Shown here piece by piece: positions 1 to 6,637 of a stretch of DNA of 64,000 nucleotides; positions within the stretch are counted from its first letter, which is position 1, and each line of letters begins with the position of its first letter. Origin of the DNA: DASPWW01 sp963803425. Its GTDB lineage: Bacteria > Actinomycetota > Thermoleophilia > Solirubrobacterales > 70-9. The position numbers and the translations under genes are program-made. The notes under the pieces are model-generated. The model was not told where the DNA came from and did not search any database. It was given only the letters and a program-made list of their open reading frames with translations. The stretch is from contig CAWDMA010000003.1 of NCBI GenBank assembly GCA_963803425.1, forward strand, positions 434,001-498,000. The letters run 5' to 3'.

Positions 1-1
1 G

Positions 2-61
2 TCCGAGATGGGCAAGTTCCCCGACTACGACGCCTTCTGCGCCGGCGCCGCGGTCGGCTGA
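2..61 (+). CDS. 3' end of an unidentified CDS (partial)
   Basis: The first bases read as the last 19 codons of an open frame that ends in TGA at 59-61; the peptide ends FCAGAAVG. The rest lies outside the window, so no family can be named. It stops 23 bases before the CysO-like gene on the same strand and could be in the same operon. In mycobacteria cysO sits beside the JAMM protease gene mec, but this short tail does not allow that identification. Confidence 0.45.
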   Translation, partial: SEMGKFPDYDAFCAGAAVG

Positions 62-84
62 GCGTTAGCTACGCTCTCGCCCTC

Positions 85-366
85 ATGCCGACCGTGAAGA
101 TCCCGCCCGTGCTGCGGGCACAGACCGACGGCGCCGCCGAGGTCCCCGCCGACGGCGCCACCGTCGGCGAGGTGCTGCGCGCCTTCGCTGCCACCCACCC
201 CGACACCGAGGGCCAGCTGTTCGGCTCGGACGGCTCCCTGAACCGCTACGTCAACGTCTACCTGAACGACGAGGACGTGCGCGTGCTCGACGGCCTCGAC
301 ACTCCGGCGGGCGAGTCGGACACGGTCGTGATCCTCCCGGCGATGGCCGGGGGCGGGCGCAAGTAG
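85..366 (+). CDS. cysO: CysO/MoaD/ThiS-family sulfur carrier protein
   Basis: A 93-residue ubiquitin-fold sulfur carrier. It resembles mycobacterial CysO in length, in the VNVYLNDEDVR segment near the middle and in the C-terminal ILPAMAGG. In that family a C-terminal Gly-Gly thiocarboxylate donates sulfur to O-phosphoserine in a reaction catalysed by CysM. Here the Gly run (89-91) is followed by Arg-Lys, so a peptidase, probably a JAMM/Mec-type enzyme, would have to remove two residues before the tail could be activated. A CysM-like synthase is encoded at 62224-63192, far away at the other end of the window. The start is the ATG that gives the family-typical short N-terminus. Assignment to the MoaD/ThiS superfamily is firm; CysO over a molybdopterin MoaD rests on similarity and the presence of CysM. 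Confidence 0.82.
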   Translation: MPTVKIPPVLRAQTDGAAEVPADGATVGEVLRAFAATHPDTEGQLFGSDGSLNRYVNVYLNDEDVRVLDGLDTPAGESDTVVILPAMAGGGRK

Positions 367-728
367 CGGCGGGCCGGCGACGCCCCCTTCTTCGCCGCCT
401 CGACGGTTCTCCCCTCACACGGAAGCAAGAGCGAGCGAGGACCTCGGCGACTTCTGCTTCTCGTTTGGAGCGGGTCCAACATGGCCGAGAGCGAGACGCC
501 CGAGACCGCGCGGCAGCGGCAGCGGTTTGGCGCTTTCCTTTCGGTATGCGAGAGGAACGCGTCAACGAGGAGGGACGCTTTGCTCACGCATGGCGGGAGG
601 AACCCGTCGACGCGCCCGAATCGCGCGAGACCGGAGCGTCTCTATGGGTCCAGCCAGAGGCGCCCGCCGCGGACGAAAGGAGCGGTTTGCCTGGAAAGCT
701 GCCCATTTGGCGAGATACTCCGTGGGCG
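367..728. other. Intergenic stretch, no convincing gene
   Basis: About 360 bases between the CysO-like gene and the SnoaL-like gene. Short open frames cross it on both strands, but none has a recognisable domain or a plausible ribosome site. The frame of the downstream gene stays open back to 465, but that extension is Arg/Ala/Glu-rich and unlike the family N-terminus, so it is treated as untranslated. The composition is somewhat less biased than in the genes further right. No clear hairpin or promoter could be assigned by eye. Confidence 0.4.
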
Positions 729-1109
729 ATGTCGGAGGAGAACGTCGAGGCCTTCAAACGGTGGGTGGAGGCCTGGAACCGTGGGGACTTTGACGCGTGG
801 ATCGACCAGCTCGATCCTGAGGTCCAATGGTTCACCCTCGTGGAGGTGTATCGCGGGCATGCCGGAGCCCGGCAGGCTTGGGGGGGCCTCAAGGGCACCC
901 AACAACCCACAGTGCGGATTGACGACTTTCGTGATCTCGGAGAATCCGTGCTCACCCTGGGGGAAATCATGACCGTGGGACAGAGAACCCGGTTGAGCTT
1001 CAGTGGTGAATTCGCACAGCTGGTCCGGTTTCGCGATGGCAAGATCGCCAATCTCCGCGATTTCTCCAGTCATGTCGAGGCCCTCGAAGCCGCCGGGCTG
1101 TCGGAGTAG
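729..1109 (+). CDS. SnoaL-like / NTF2-like domain protein
   Basis: A 126-residue protein with the pattern of the SnoaL-like NTF2 superfamily: N-terminal helices (MSEENVEAFKRWVEAWNRGD), then WFTLVEVYRGHAGAR, then C-terminal strands (QLVRFRDGKIANLRDF). These cone-shaped alpha+beta barrels bind small hydrophobic ligands; many are isomerases or hydrolases and many have no known function. The ATG at 729 was chosen because small proteins beginning MSEENVE or MSQENVE are, as I recall, very common in Solirubrobacterales. No substrate can be inferred. It stands alone between two sparse intergenic regions and looks unrelated to the polysaccharide genes. Confidence 0.78.
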   Translation: MSEENVEAFKRWVEAWNRGDFDAWIDQLDPEVQWFTLVEVYRGHAGARQAWGGLKGTQQPTVRIDDFRDLGESVLTLGEIMTVGQRTRLSFSGEFAQLVRFRDGKIANLRDFSSHVEALEAAGLSE

Positions 1110-1488
1110 ACCCTTGGACGACCCTCGAGTGTGGGATCGCTTCTCGCGCGCACTCCCGCATCCGCTTCCGAATGCGGGAGTCCTCGGCGTGCCCGCCGAG
1201 ACAGCTCCAGCTCGTCCGGAGCGGGCGCGTTCGATCCGCTGCGGAAATGGTCGCCTTGCATGGAAAGCGAAATGGATCGGGCCTCGATTACCTCGGTGAC
1301 CTCGGTCTCGATCTTCTCCGTGTTCCACGCAGAGCAGCATTCTCGGCACCGCGGTGTGAGGCTTTCGCTCTGGACGAAGCGCAAGAGCGACGCGTTCGCG
1401 ATCACTTGCTCCTGATTCGCGCGGCAGGCAGCACGCGAGCCGCGAGGGTTGACGCAGCAGAGCCGCGGAGCGATCATGACGAGGTGCG
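1110..1488. other. Intergenic stretch with one hairpin
   Basis: About 380 bases between the SnoaL-like gene and the small secreted protein. It holds a 10-bp perfect inverted repeat at 1152-1181, listed separately, and a weaker GCTCC/GGAGC pair just after it. Open frames of about 100 codons cross it but show no domain and strongly basic, shadow-like composition. I see no gene here. Confidence 0.4.
1152..1181 (+). terminator. Hairpin downstream of the SnoaL-like gene, possible terminator
   Basis: ACTCCCGCAT (1152-1161) and ATGCGGGAGT (1172-1181) are perfect reverse complements separated by ten bases. The hairpin begins 42 bases after the SnoaL-like stop codon. No T-run follows, which is common for actinobacterial terminator hairpins, so it could instead be an mRNA-end stabiliser or a protein-binding palindrome. 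Confidence 0.5.
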
Positions 1489-1890
1489 ATGAAAGCTGCG
1501 CTCGTAGTCACATCGGTTCTGGCAGCCACGGCAATGTTCGTGCCCTCGTCATCCGCCGGCGCTCAAACCAAGGTGTTCTGTGCGGGCGACTCCCCGCACA
1601 CCAACCGCGACGTGACGCGCGTCAAGCCCAAGCACTGCATCCTTCAGAAGCGCAATGCCCCCGATGCTGAGGCCTTCTACGTGCGGACCAAGCACATGCG
1701 CTGGAAGCGGTGGGCCAGCGGTCAGGCCAAGGGGATTGGATCGAGCGTCGCCAGCATGACCGGCCGCGTTCCCGTTCGCGTCAGGCTCTCCCATCCGGTC
1801 ACGAGTTGCGGGCAGCGGGTGTTCTCGAAGGCGCGTGTTCGCTTTCCCGGATTGGGGCACTCCAAGCTCAACCTGAACACCTGCGCCTAG
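1489..1890 (+). CDS. Small secreted protein of unknown function
   Basis: 133 residues. The N-terminus has a basic start (MK), a hydrophobic core to about residue 21 and a likely signal-peptidase site near SAGA-Q, so export by the Sec route is predicted. The mature part contains four cysteines, with contexts FCAG, HCIL, SCGQ and TCA at the very end, which could form two disulfides outside the cell. It is rich in Lys/Arg (VRTKHMRWKRW). A GAGG ribosome-site-like run lies about five bases before the ATG. No family is recognised. The gene is isolated, with no evident functional tie to its neighbours. Confidence 0.6.
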   Translation: MKAALVVTSVLAATAMFVPSSSAGAQTKVFCAGDSPHTNRDVTRVKPKHCILQKRNAPDAEAFYVRTKHMRWKRWASGQAKGIGSSVASMTGRVPVRVRLSHPVTSCGQRVFSKARVRFPGLGHSKLNLNTCA

Positions 1891-2009
1891 CCGCGGTTAC
1901 CCCATGTCGTCAGCGCAGCGGCCAATCGGGAGCGATCCAGCGCATAGGCAAGAGCGGTCGCATCGATCTCTGGACGAGTCCGATCCCGGGTACGGCCGCT
2001 GGTGCCCCG

Positions 2010-2930
2010 CTACCGCGGGTACCGCACGTAGCCCTTGCCGCGCGCCCGGTCGAGCCGGCGGCGCAGGGTGACCAGGCGCGACCGCAGCGGCAGGCGCACC
2101 CCGCCGCTGGGCTTGAGCTTGCCCGTGGAGACGTCCGTGATCTGGCGGAAGTAGATCTTGCCGCGGGCGAAGTCGGAGCGGTGGGGGGTGTTGTACGTGC
2201 AGTTCTCGAAGTAGTAGTGGGTGACCTGGCTGCGGCGGGTGGTGTCGGGGTCGGCGACCGGCTCACCGCCGTGCAGGAGGTTCGCCGACCACACCAGCGC
2301 CTGGCCGCGCTTCAGGTAGCCCTTCTCCTTGCGGAGGTCGTACGCCTCGATCACCTGGCTCACGAACGGGCCGAGCTCGTCCTCGCGGTCGGGGCAGAAG
2401 GCGTCGTAGGTGGGGAGGAGGTGGGAGCCCGGGTAATAGTGCAGCGGGCCGTTGTCATCGGAGATGTCCTCGAACGCGACCCACACCCCGCACATGAAGT
2501 GCTTCGGGTAGCTGTGGAAGTGGTAGCTGTCGCTGTGGGTGGGCTGCTCGGAGCCGCGGAAGAAGTTCAGCGTCTGGAACGGGATCGGCGTGCGGCCGTA
2601 GATCGTCTCCAGCAGGCCCACCACCTTGGGGCAGGTGGCGACCGAGCGGATCGCGTCCGACACCGTCCACGCGTCCATCACCCGGTTGTAGGCGCCGTCC
2701 TCGTGCAGCGCGGCTGCGTCGGCGATCGCCTCGTCCGCGACGGCGTCGAAGTCCTCGAAGCCGAGGTCGTCGATCACGATGTACCCGTTCGTCGCGAACG
2801 AGCGGACCAGCGCCTCGGTGTCCGGGTCGAGCCCCTTCTCCGCCAGGTCGCGCTCGAAGAACGGCGACATGAACCATGGACCGCCGAAGTCCGGGACCTG
2901 GCCGGCTGTTGTTGGTGCTGCGGCTTCCAC
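2010..2930 (-). CDS. Phytanoyl-CoA dioxygenase (PhyH) family Fe(II)/2-oxoglutarate oxygenase
   Basis: 306 residues with the PhyH double-stranded beta-helix pattern. The facial triad is visible as His132-x-Asp134 in the THSDSYHF segment and a distal His220 in NLLHGG, followed by Arg231/Arg232, one of which would bind 2-oxoglutarate. Such enzymes hydroxylate diverse small molecules with O2 and 2-oxoglutarate, so the substrate cannot be deduced. The start is GTG at 2930; Met21 is a possible later start. The gene is divergent from a methyltransferase 64 bases away, at the left edge of the polysaccharide island. It may modify a sugar, a lipid or an unrelated metabolite. Confidence 0.85.
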   Translation of the reverse strand: MEAAAPTTAGQVPDFGGPWFMSPFFERDLAEKGLDPDTEALVRSFATNGYIVIDDLGFEDFDAVADEAIADAAALHEDGAYNRVMDAWTVSDAIRSVATCPKVVGLLETIYGRTPIPFQTLNFFRGSEQPTHSDSYHFHSYPKHFMCGVWVAFEDISDDNGPLHYYPGSHLLPTYDAFCPDREDELGPFVSQVIEAYDLRKEKGYLKRGQALVWSANLLHGGEPVADPDTTRRSQVTHYYFENCTYNTPHRSDFARGKIYFRQITDVSTGKLKPSGGVRLPLRSRLVTLRRRLDRARGKGYVRYPR

Positions 2931-2994
2931 TGGGTCGCGGATACCCCCCTCGCGAGCGCGAAATCATAGAGGAGGGTGGCTAGAGTCCCCGCGA

Positions 2995-3741
2995 GTGTTG
3001 CGGCGCCTCGTTCGGTGGTCGGACTCGCGCCCGGGGCTGCGCCGGGCGAGGCGGGCCCTGAGCAGGGCGCCGCTCGTCTCGCGTGCGATCCGGGCCCGCG
3101 ACGAGCGCCGCGCCCGCCGGCTCGAGCACGAGGGCGATGCGCGAGGCCGCTCGAAGCGGCGGTGGTCCTCGGTCGAGCCGGGCCCGGGGCTGACCTGGGG
3201 GGAGGAGCTCTCCGGCCAGCCGGCGATCCACGTGTGCGAGCGGCACGGCGCGTTCGGCCCGGGCCGCACGATCCTCGAGATCGGTCCGGGGTACGGGCGG
3301 ATCGTCGGCGCGGCGCTCGCCGCCGCGGCCGAGTTCGAGCGCTACGTCGGGCTGGAGCTGTCCGAGCGCAACGTCGAGCACCTGCGCGGCGCGATCGACG
3401 ACCCCCGGGTCGAGATCGTCCAGGGTGACGCCGAGTCGGCGCAGCTCGGCGAGCCGGTCGACGCGGTGATCTCCTTCCTCACCTTCAAGCACATCTACCC
3501 CTCGTTCGAGGGGGCGCTCGCCAACCTCCGCCCCCAGCTTCGCGACGGGGCGGTCGTGATCTTCGACCTGATCGAGGGGTCGCGGACCTACTTCCAGCGC
3601 GACGAGACCACCTACGTGCACGAGTACACACGCGACGAGGCGGAGCGGATCGTCCGCGCCGTCGGGCTCCGGCCGGAGGCATTCGACGCGGTCGAGCACG
3701 CTCCCGGCCGCGCCCGGATGGTCGTCGTCGCCCGCGCCTAG
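2995..3741 (+). CDS. Class I SAM-dependent methyltransferase
   Basis: 248 residues. The SAM-binding motif I reads ILEIGPGYG at about 93-101, an acidic motif II follows (YVGLELSERN), and motif IV is in the region VDAVISFLTFKHIYPS. A basic N-terminal segment of about 60 residues precedes the fold. The GTG at 2995 (or TTG at 2998) is the first start clear of the divergent PhyH gene, and the frame upstream is antisense to that gene. The target is unknown; glycan or small-molecule methylation is plausible from context. It converges on the first glycoside hydrolase gene. Confidence 0.82.
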   Translation: MLRRLVRWSDSRPGLRRARRALSRAPLVSRAIRARDERRARRLEHEGDARGRSKRRWSSVEPGPGLTWGEELSGQPAIHVCERHGAFGPGRTILEIGPGYGRIVGAALAAAAEFERYVGLELSERNVEHLRGAIDDPRVEIVQGDAESAQLGEPVDAVISFLTFKHIYPSFEGALANLRPQLRDGAVVIFDLIEGSRTYFQRDETTYVHEYTRDEAERIVRAVGLRPEAFDAVEHAPGRARMVVVARA

Positions 3742-3756
3742 GCGCGAGCGCTCAGC

Positions 3757-4833
3757 TCAGGAGCCCTTCGTGAACTTGACGAAGCTCTTCCAGGCCTTCT
3801 TGGGGTCGTTCCCGGTCTTCGGGAACAGCCCCGCCGAGGCGCACCAGTCGCAATCGGTGTCGGCGTTGCTGGTGTCGCGCCACGTGTACCACAGCACGCC
3901 GCCGATCTTGTACTTGCCGCGCTTCTTCTTGAAGAGCTTGAACGACTGCTTCAGCAGCTTCGCCTGCTTCTTCGCGCCGACGCCGAGCCGGCCGGCCTTG
4001 TCGGAGCCCCACCCGATCTCGGTGATCCACAGCTTCGTGCTCTTGTCCTTCTTCTGCTTCAGGACCTTCCGGAGCTTGTCGATCTGCTTCACGATCCCGT
4101 CCACGTCGGGCGAGTACGGGTGCAGCGAGACCCCCTCGAAGTCGCTCTTCGCGCCGGGCTCGCCGTAGATCTTCTTCAGGAAGGTCCACGCCTTCACGCC
4201 GCCCTTGCCCGTCGGCTTCCCGAACATCCCGCCCAGCACGATCTTGATATCGGGCGCGACGGTCGCGAGCGCCGTGTTGGTCGACTTCAGCACCTTTGCG
4301 TACACCGCCGGGTTGACCGGGTTCGTGTACTTGGGCGCGTTCTGCTCGTTCCACACCTGCACCGTCTTGAACGGCTTCGGGCTGGCGCCCGGGTGCTGCA
4401 ACGGATAGACGGTGTTCCAGTAGGTGCCGCCCTGGCCGTAGCGCGCCCCGATCGCGCGCACGAACTGCTCCCACTCCGCGAGCTGGGTCGCGGACTGGGG
4501 CAGGTTGCCGACGTTCCCGCTCACGAACGGAGCGGACCCGTACACGTACGGGAACGGCTGGATCCCGGACGCGGCGAGGTTGCCGATGTACGAGTCCAGC
4601 GCGTCGAACTTGAAGTTGTTGTTGGACGGCTCGATCGCGGCCCAGTTGACCAGCACTCGAGCCGAGCCCACCTTGCCCTGGCCCATTCGCTTCACGTCGG
4701 AGGCGGAGGGCGTCCCCTGGGGGACGAGACCGTAGAAGTCCGCGGGAATCGCCATCGCCGGCGAGGCGGTGACGAACGCGCCGATGGTGAGCGTGGCCGC
4801 GAGGGCCGCGAGGTGCTTCGCCCGCCGCCGCAT
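3757..4833 (-). CDS. Secreted clan-A glycoside hydrolase, paralogue 1 of 4
   Basis: 358 residues. A signal peptide (about 1-28, ending PAMA) precedes a TIM-barrel-like domain. The pattern is that of clan GH-A retaining glycosidases: Asn162-Glu163 in VWNEQN as acid/base, LHPYSPD in the middle, and Glu272 in ITEIGWGS as nucleophile. A C-terminal WYTWRDT followed by CDWCASAGL is shared by all four paralogues. The exact GH family is not certain; GH5, GH39 and PslG-like exopolysaccharide hydrolases are candidates. The ATG overlaps the TGA of the upstream Gly-rich membrane protein (ATGA), so the two are probably co-translated. Its place beside the polysaccharide genes suggests trimming of the exported glycan. 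Confidence 0.82.
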   Translation of the reverse strand: MRRRAKHLAALAATLTIGAFVTASPAMAIPADFYGLVPQGTPSASDVKRMGQGKVGSARVLVNWAAIEPSNNNFKFDALDSYIGNLAASGIQPFPYVYGSAPFVSGNVGNLPQSATQLAEWEQFVRAIGARYGQGGTYWNTVYPLQHPGASPKPFKTVQVWNEQNAPKYTNPVNPAVYAKVLKSTNTALATVAPDIKIVLGGMFGKPTGKGGVKAWTFLKKIYGEPGAKSDFEGVSLHPYSPDVDGIVKQIDKLRKVLKQKKDKSTKLWITEIGWGSDKAGRLGVGAKKQAKLLKQSFKLFKKKRGKYKIGGVLWYTWRDTSNADTDCDWCASAGLFPKTGNDPKKAWKSFVKFTKGS

Positions 4834-5312
4834 CAGCCAGTCGCTCCGGTCAGGGTGCGGCGGCGCGTCCGCAGCAGCCTCCACAGGCCGCCCGCGGTGA
4901 TCAGCGCCAGCGCGCCGAGGATCGGGAGCATCGCCGAGTTGGTGAGCGAGTCGGCGACCACCTCGGGCGCCGACCGGGAGGTGGTCGGGAGGGCCGCTTG
5001 TCCGGAGCCCTCCTGAAGCGAAGCGAGGTTGACGCCCGCGGCGGCCAGGCCGGTGCTGTCGGTCGTGCCCGAGGTGACGCCGGTGCCCGACTCGCCGCTG
5101 CCCTTGCCGGAGCCGCCCTTGCCGCCCTGGCCGCCGCCCTTGTTGCCGGCCGCCGACGCGCTCGTCGGCGCGGTCGGGTCGCCGGGGTTCGTCCCGGAGC
5201 CGCCCGGGATGTTGAGCGTGTACTCGTCGACCGCGGACTGGGCGACTGCGGTGGCCGGCGCCGCGACGGCGACCGCGGCGAGCGCGCACAGCAGCGGGCC
5301 GCCGATCCGCAT
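4833..5312 (-). CDS. Gly/Ser-rich exported protein with C-terminal membrane anchor
   Basis: 159 residues. A signal peptide (about 1-25, ATAVAQ) is followed by a low-complexity region of about 45 residues rich in Gly, Ser, Thr and Lys. A second hydrophobic segment near the end (MLPILGALALITAGG) is followed by an Arg-rich tail (LLRTRRR). This is the layout of a surface protein held by a C-terminal helix. An LPTTS string lies about 20 residues before the helix and is not a canonical LPXTG site. The start at 5312 is preceded by an AGGGGG ribosome site; an in-frame upstream Met lies seven codons earlier. It is coupled to GH paralogue 1 and follows GH paralogue 2 in the same direction. No family is recognised. 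Confidence 0.68.
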   Translation of the reverse strand: MRIGGPLLCALAAVAVAAPATAVAQSAVDEYTLNIPGGSGTNPGDPTAPTSASAAGNKGGGQGGKGGSGKGSGESGTGVTSGTTDSTGLAAAGVNLASLQEGSGQAALPTTSRSAPEVVADSLTNSAMLPILGALALITAGGLWRLLRTRRRTLTGATG

Positions 5313-5416
5313 GATGAGTCCCCCTCGGATCATTGAGCGGGGCACCTTAGCGAATGTGAGGTTCTGCTTGCAAGAGTGGGCGGCCGGTGCCCCTCGTGTC
5401 GCTCCTGCCGGCACGG

Positions 5417-6553
5417 TCAGCCTCCCTTCGCGATTTTGCGGTAGACGTTGAACGAGGGCTTCGGGTTGAGGTCCTCGTCGAGCAGGCCTGCGGACGCGCA
5501 CCACGTACACGTTACGCCGACGGGATCCTCGGGCTTGCCGGTGTCGCGCCAGGTGAACCACATCACGCGGCGGATCTTCCACTTCCCCTTGTTGTCGAGG
5601 AGCAGCTTGAACGACTTCTGCAACAGCTTCTTCTGGCCCGAGCGGGTCTTGATCAGCTCGTGCTCGCCGGTCCCGGCCGAGCCCCACCCGATCTCGGTGA
5701 TCCAGATCGGGGTGCGCTTGTCCTTCCCCTTCTTCATCGCCTTCCGGACGAGCCTGATCTGCGCCTTGATCCCCTTCAGGTTCGGCGAGTAGGGGTGGAG
5801 CGCGACCGCGTCGAAGTGCTTCTTGATCCCCTTCACCTTGTACAGCTTCTTCAGGTACTTCCAGGAGTAGATCGCGTCGTGGCGGCCGGGGGTGCCGAAC
5901 ATCCCACCGAGCACGACGTCGGCGCGGTGATCGACGGCGGCGATCGCCTTGTCGGCGATCTCCACCACCGTCGCGTAATCCTTCACCGACGGCTTTGGCT
6001 CGTAGTAGCTCGGTGAGTTCTGCTCGTTGAGGATCTGGTACGCCTGGATCGGTCGCGGCTGCACGCCGGGGTTGGCGGCCGCGAACTCGGTCCAGAACTC
6101 CCCGCCCGGCCCGTACCGCTCCACGACCGCGGTCACGAACTGCCGCCACGCTTCCCGGTCCTCCGGGGTGTCGACCGCGGGGTGACGGGTGCTGCCGCCG
6201 ATCCAGTCGGGCGACCCGTACAGGAACGGGAACGGCTGCAGTCCGGCCCGGGCCGCGTCGCCGACGAGCGCGTCGGAGTATGAGAAGTCGTAGGGGCCGT
6301 CCTCGGTGCGCTGGATCGTCGCCCAGTGGAGCTGGAACCTGTAGGTTCCCGCGCCGGCCTCGGCCATCGTCTCGAACTCCCCGGCCGTCGGGTTCGCGAC
6401 CGGGTCGATCCCGAAGAAATCGCGACTCGCGGCGCTCGCCGGGGTTGCAGCGATCAGCATGACCGTGACCATCGCGACGCCGGCCACCGCCGCCCCCACC
6501 GCCGCGGCGGTGGAGCGGGGGGCGCACCTAGACTTGGCGTGATCTTGGTTCAT
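5417..6553 (-). CDS. Secreted clan-A glycoside hydrolase, paralogue 2 of 4
   Basis: 378 residues from the chosen ATG. A signal-anchor-like hydrophobic stretch (about 18-42, ending ATPASA) precedes a TIM-barrel-like domain. The acid/base is Glu177 in ILNEQNS and the nucleophile Glu287 in ITEIGWGS, with ALHPYSPN between. The shared C-terminal signature is WFTWRDT then CTWCASAGL. It is closest by eye to paralogue 1. The frame is open to an ATG at 6601, but Met at 6553 keeps a compact signal peptide. The divergent ligase-like gene begins at 6638, so the promoters of both units must lie in the short gap or overlap the 5' ends. It is probably secreted to act on the island's polysaccharide. Confidence 0.8.
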   Translation of the reverse strand: MNQDHAKSRCAPRSTAAAVGAAVAGVAMVTVMLIAATPASAASRDFFGIDPVANPTAGEFETMAEAGAGTYRFQLHWATIQRTEDGPYDFSYSDALVGDAARAGLQPFPFLYGSPDWIGGSTRHPAVDTPEDREAWRQFVTAVVERYGPGGEFWTEFAAANPGVQPRPIQAYQILNEQNSPSYYEPKPSVKDYATVVEIADKAIAAVDHRADVVLGGMFGTPGRHDAIYSWKYLKKLYKVKGIKKHFDAVALHPYSPNLKGIKAQIRLVRKAMKKGKDKRTPIWITEIGWGSAGTGEHELIKTRSGQKKLLQKSFKLLLDNKGKWKIRRVMWFTWRDTGKPEDPVGVTCTWCASAGLLDEDLNPKPSFNVYRKIAKGG

Positions 6554-6637
6554 CTTCTCGATCGAAAGCAGGTTCCGGAATCGGCTGCCGCAGAGGGCCA
6601 CTCATCGCGGGCCCCGAGCGGGCTGGACGAGTTGCGA

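Noticed and set aside
465..728. N-terminal extension of the SnoaL-like protein back to 465
   Set aside because: The extension is low-complexity and charged, and family members begin near MSEENVE.
1710..2969. A long plus-strand frame opposite the PhyH gene
   Set aside because: It is rich in Arg, Val, Leu and Gly without any domain and mirrors the codon bias of the minus-strand PhyH gene, which has a complete iron-binding triad.
4833..5312. LPTTS as a sortase sorting signal
   Set aside because: The motif lies about 20 residues before the hydrophobic segment and lacks the final Gly; no sortase gene is present in the window.
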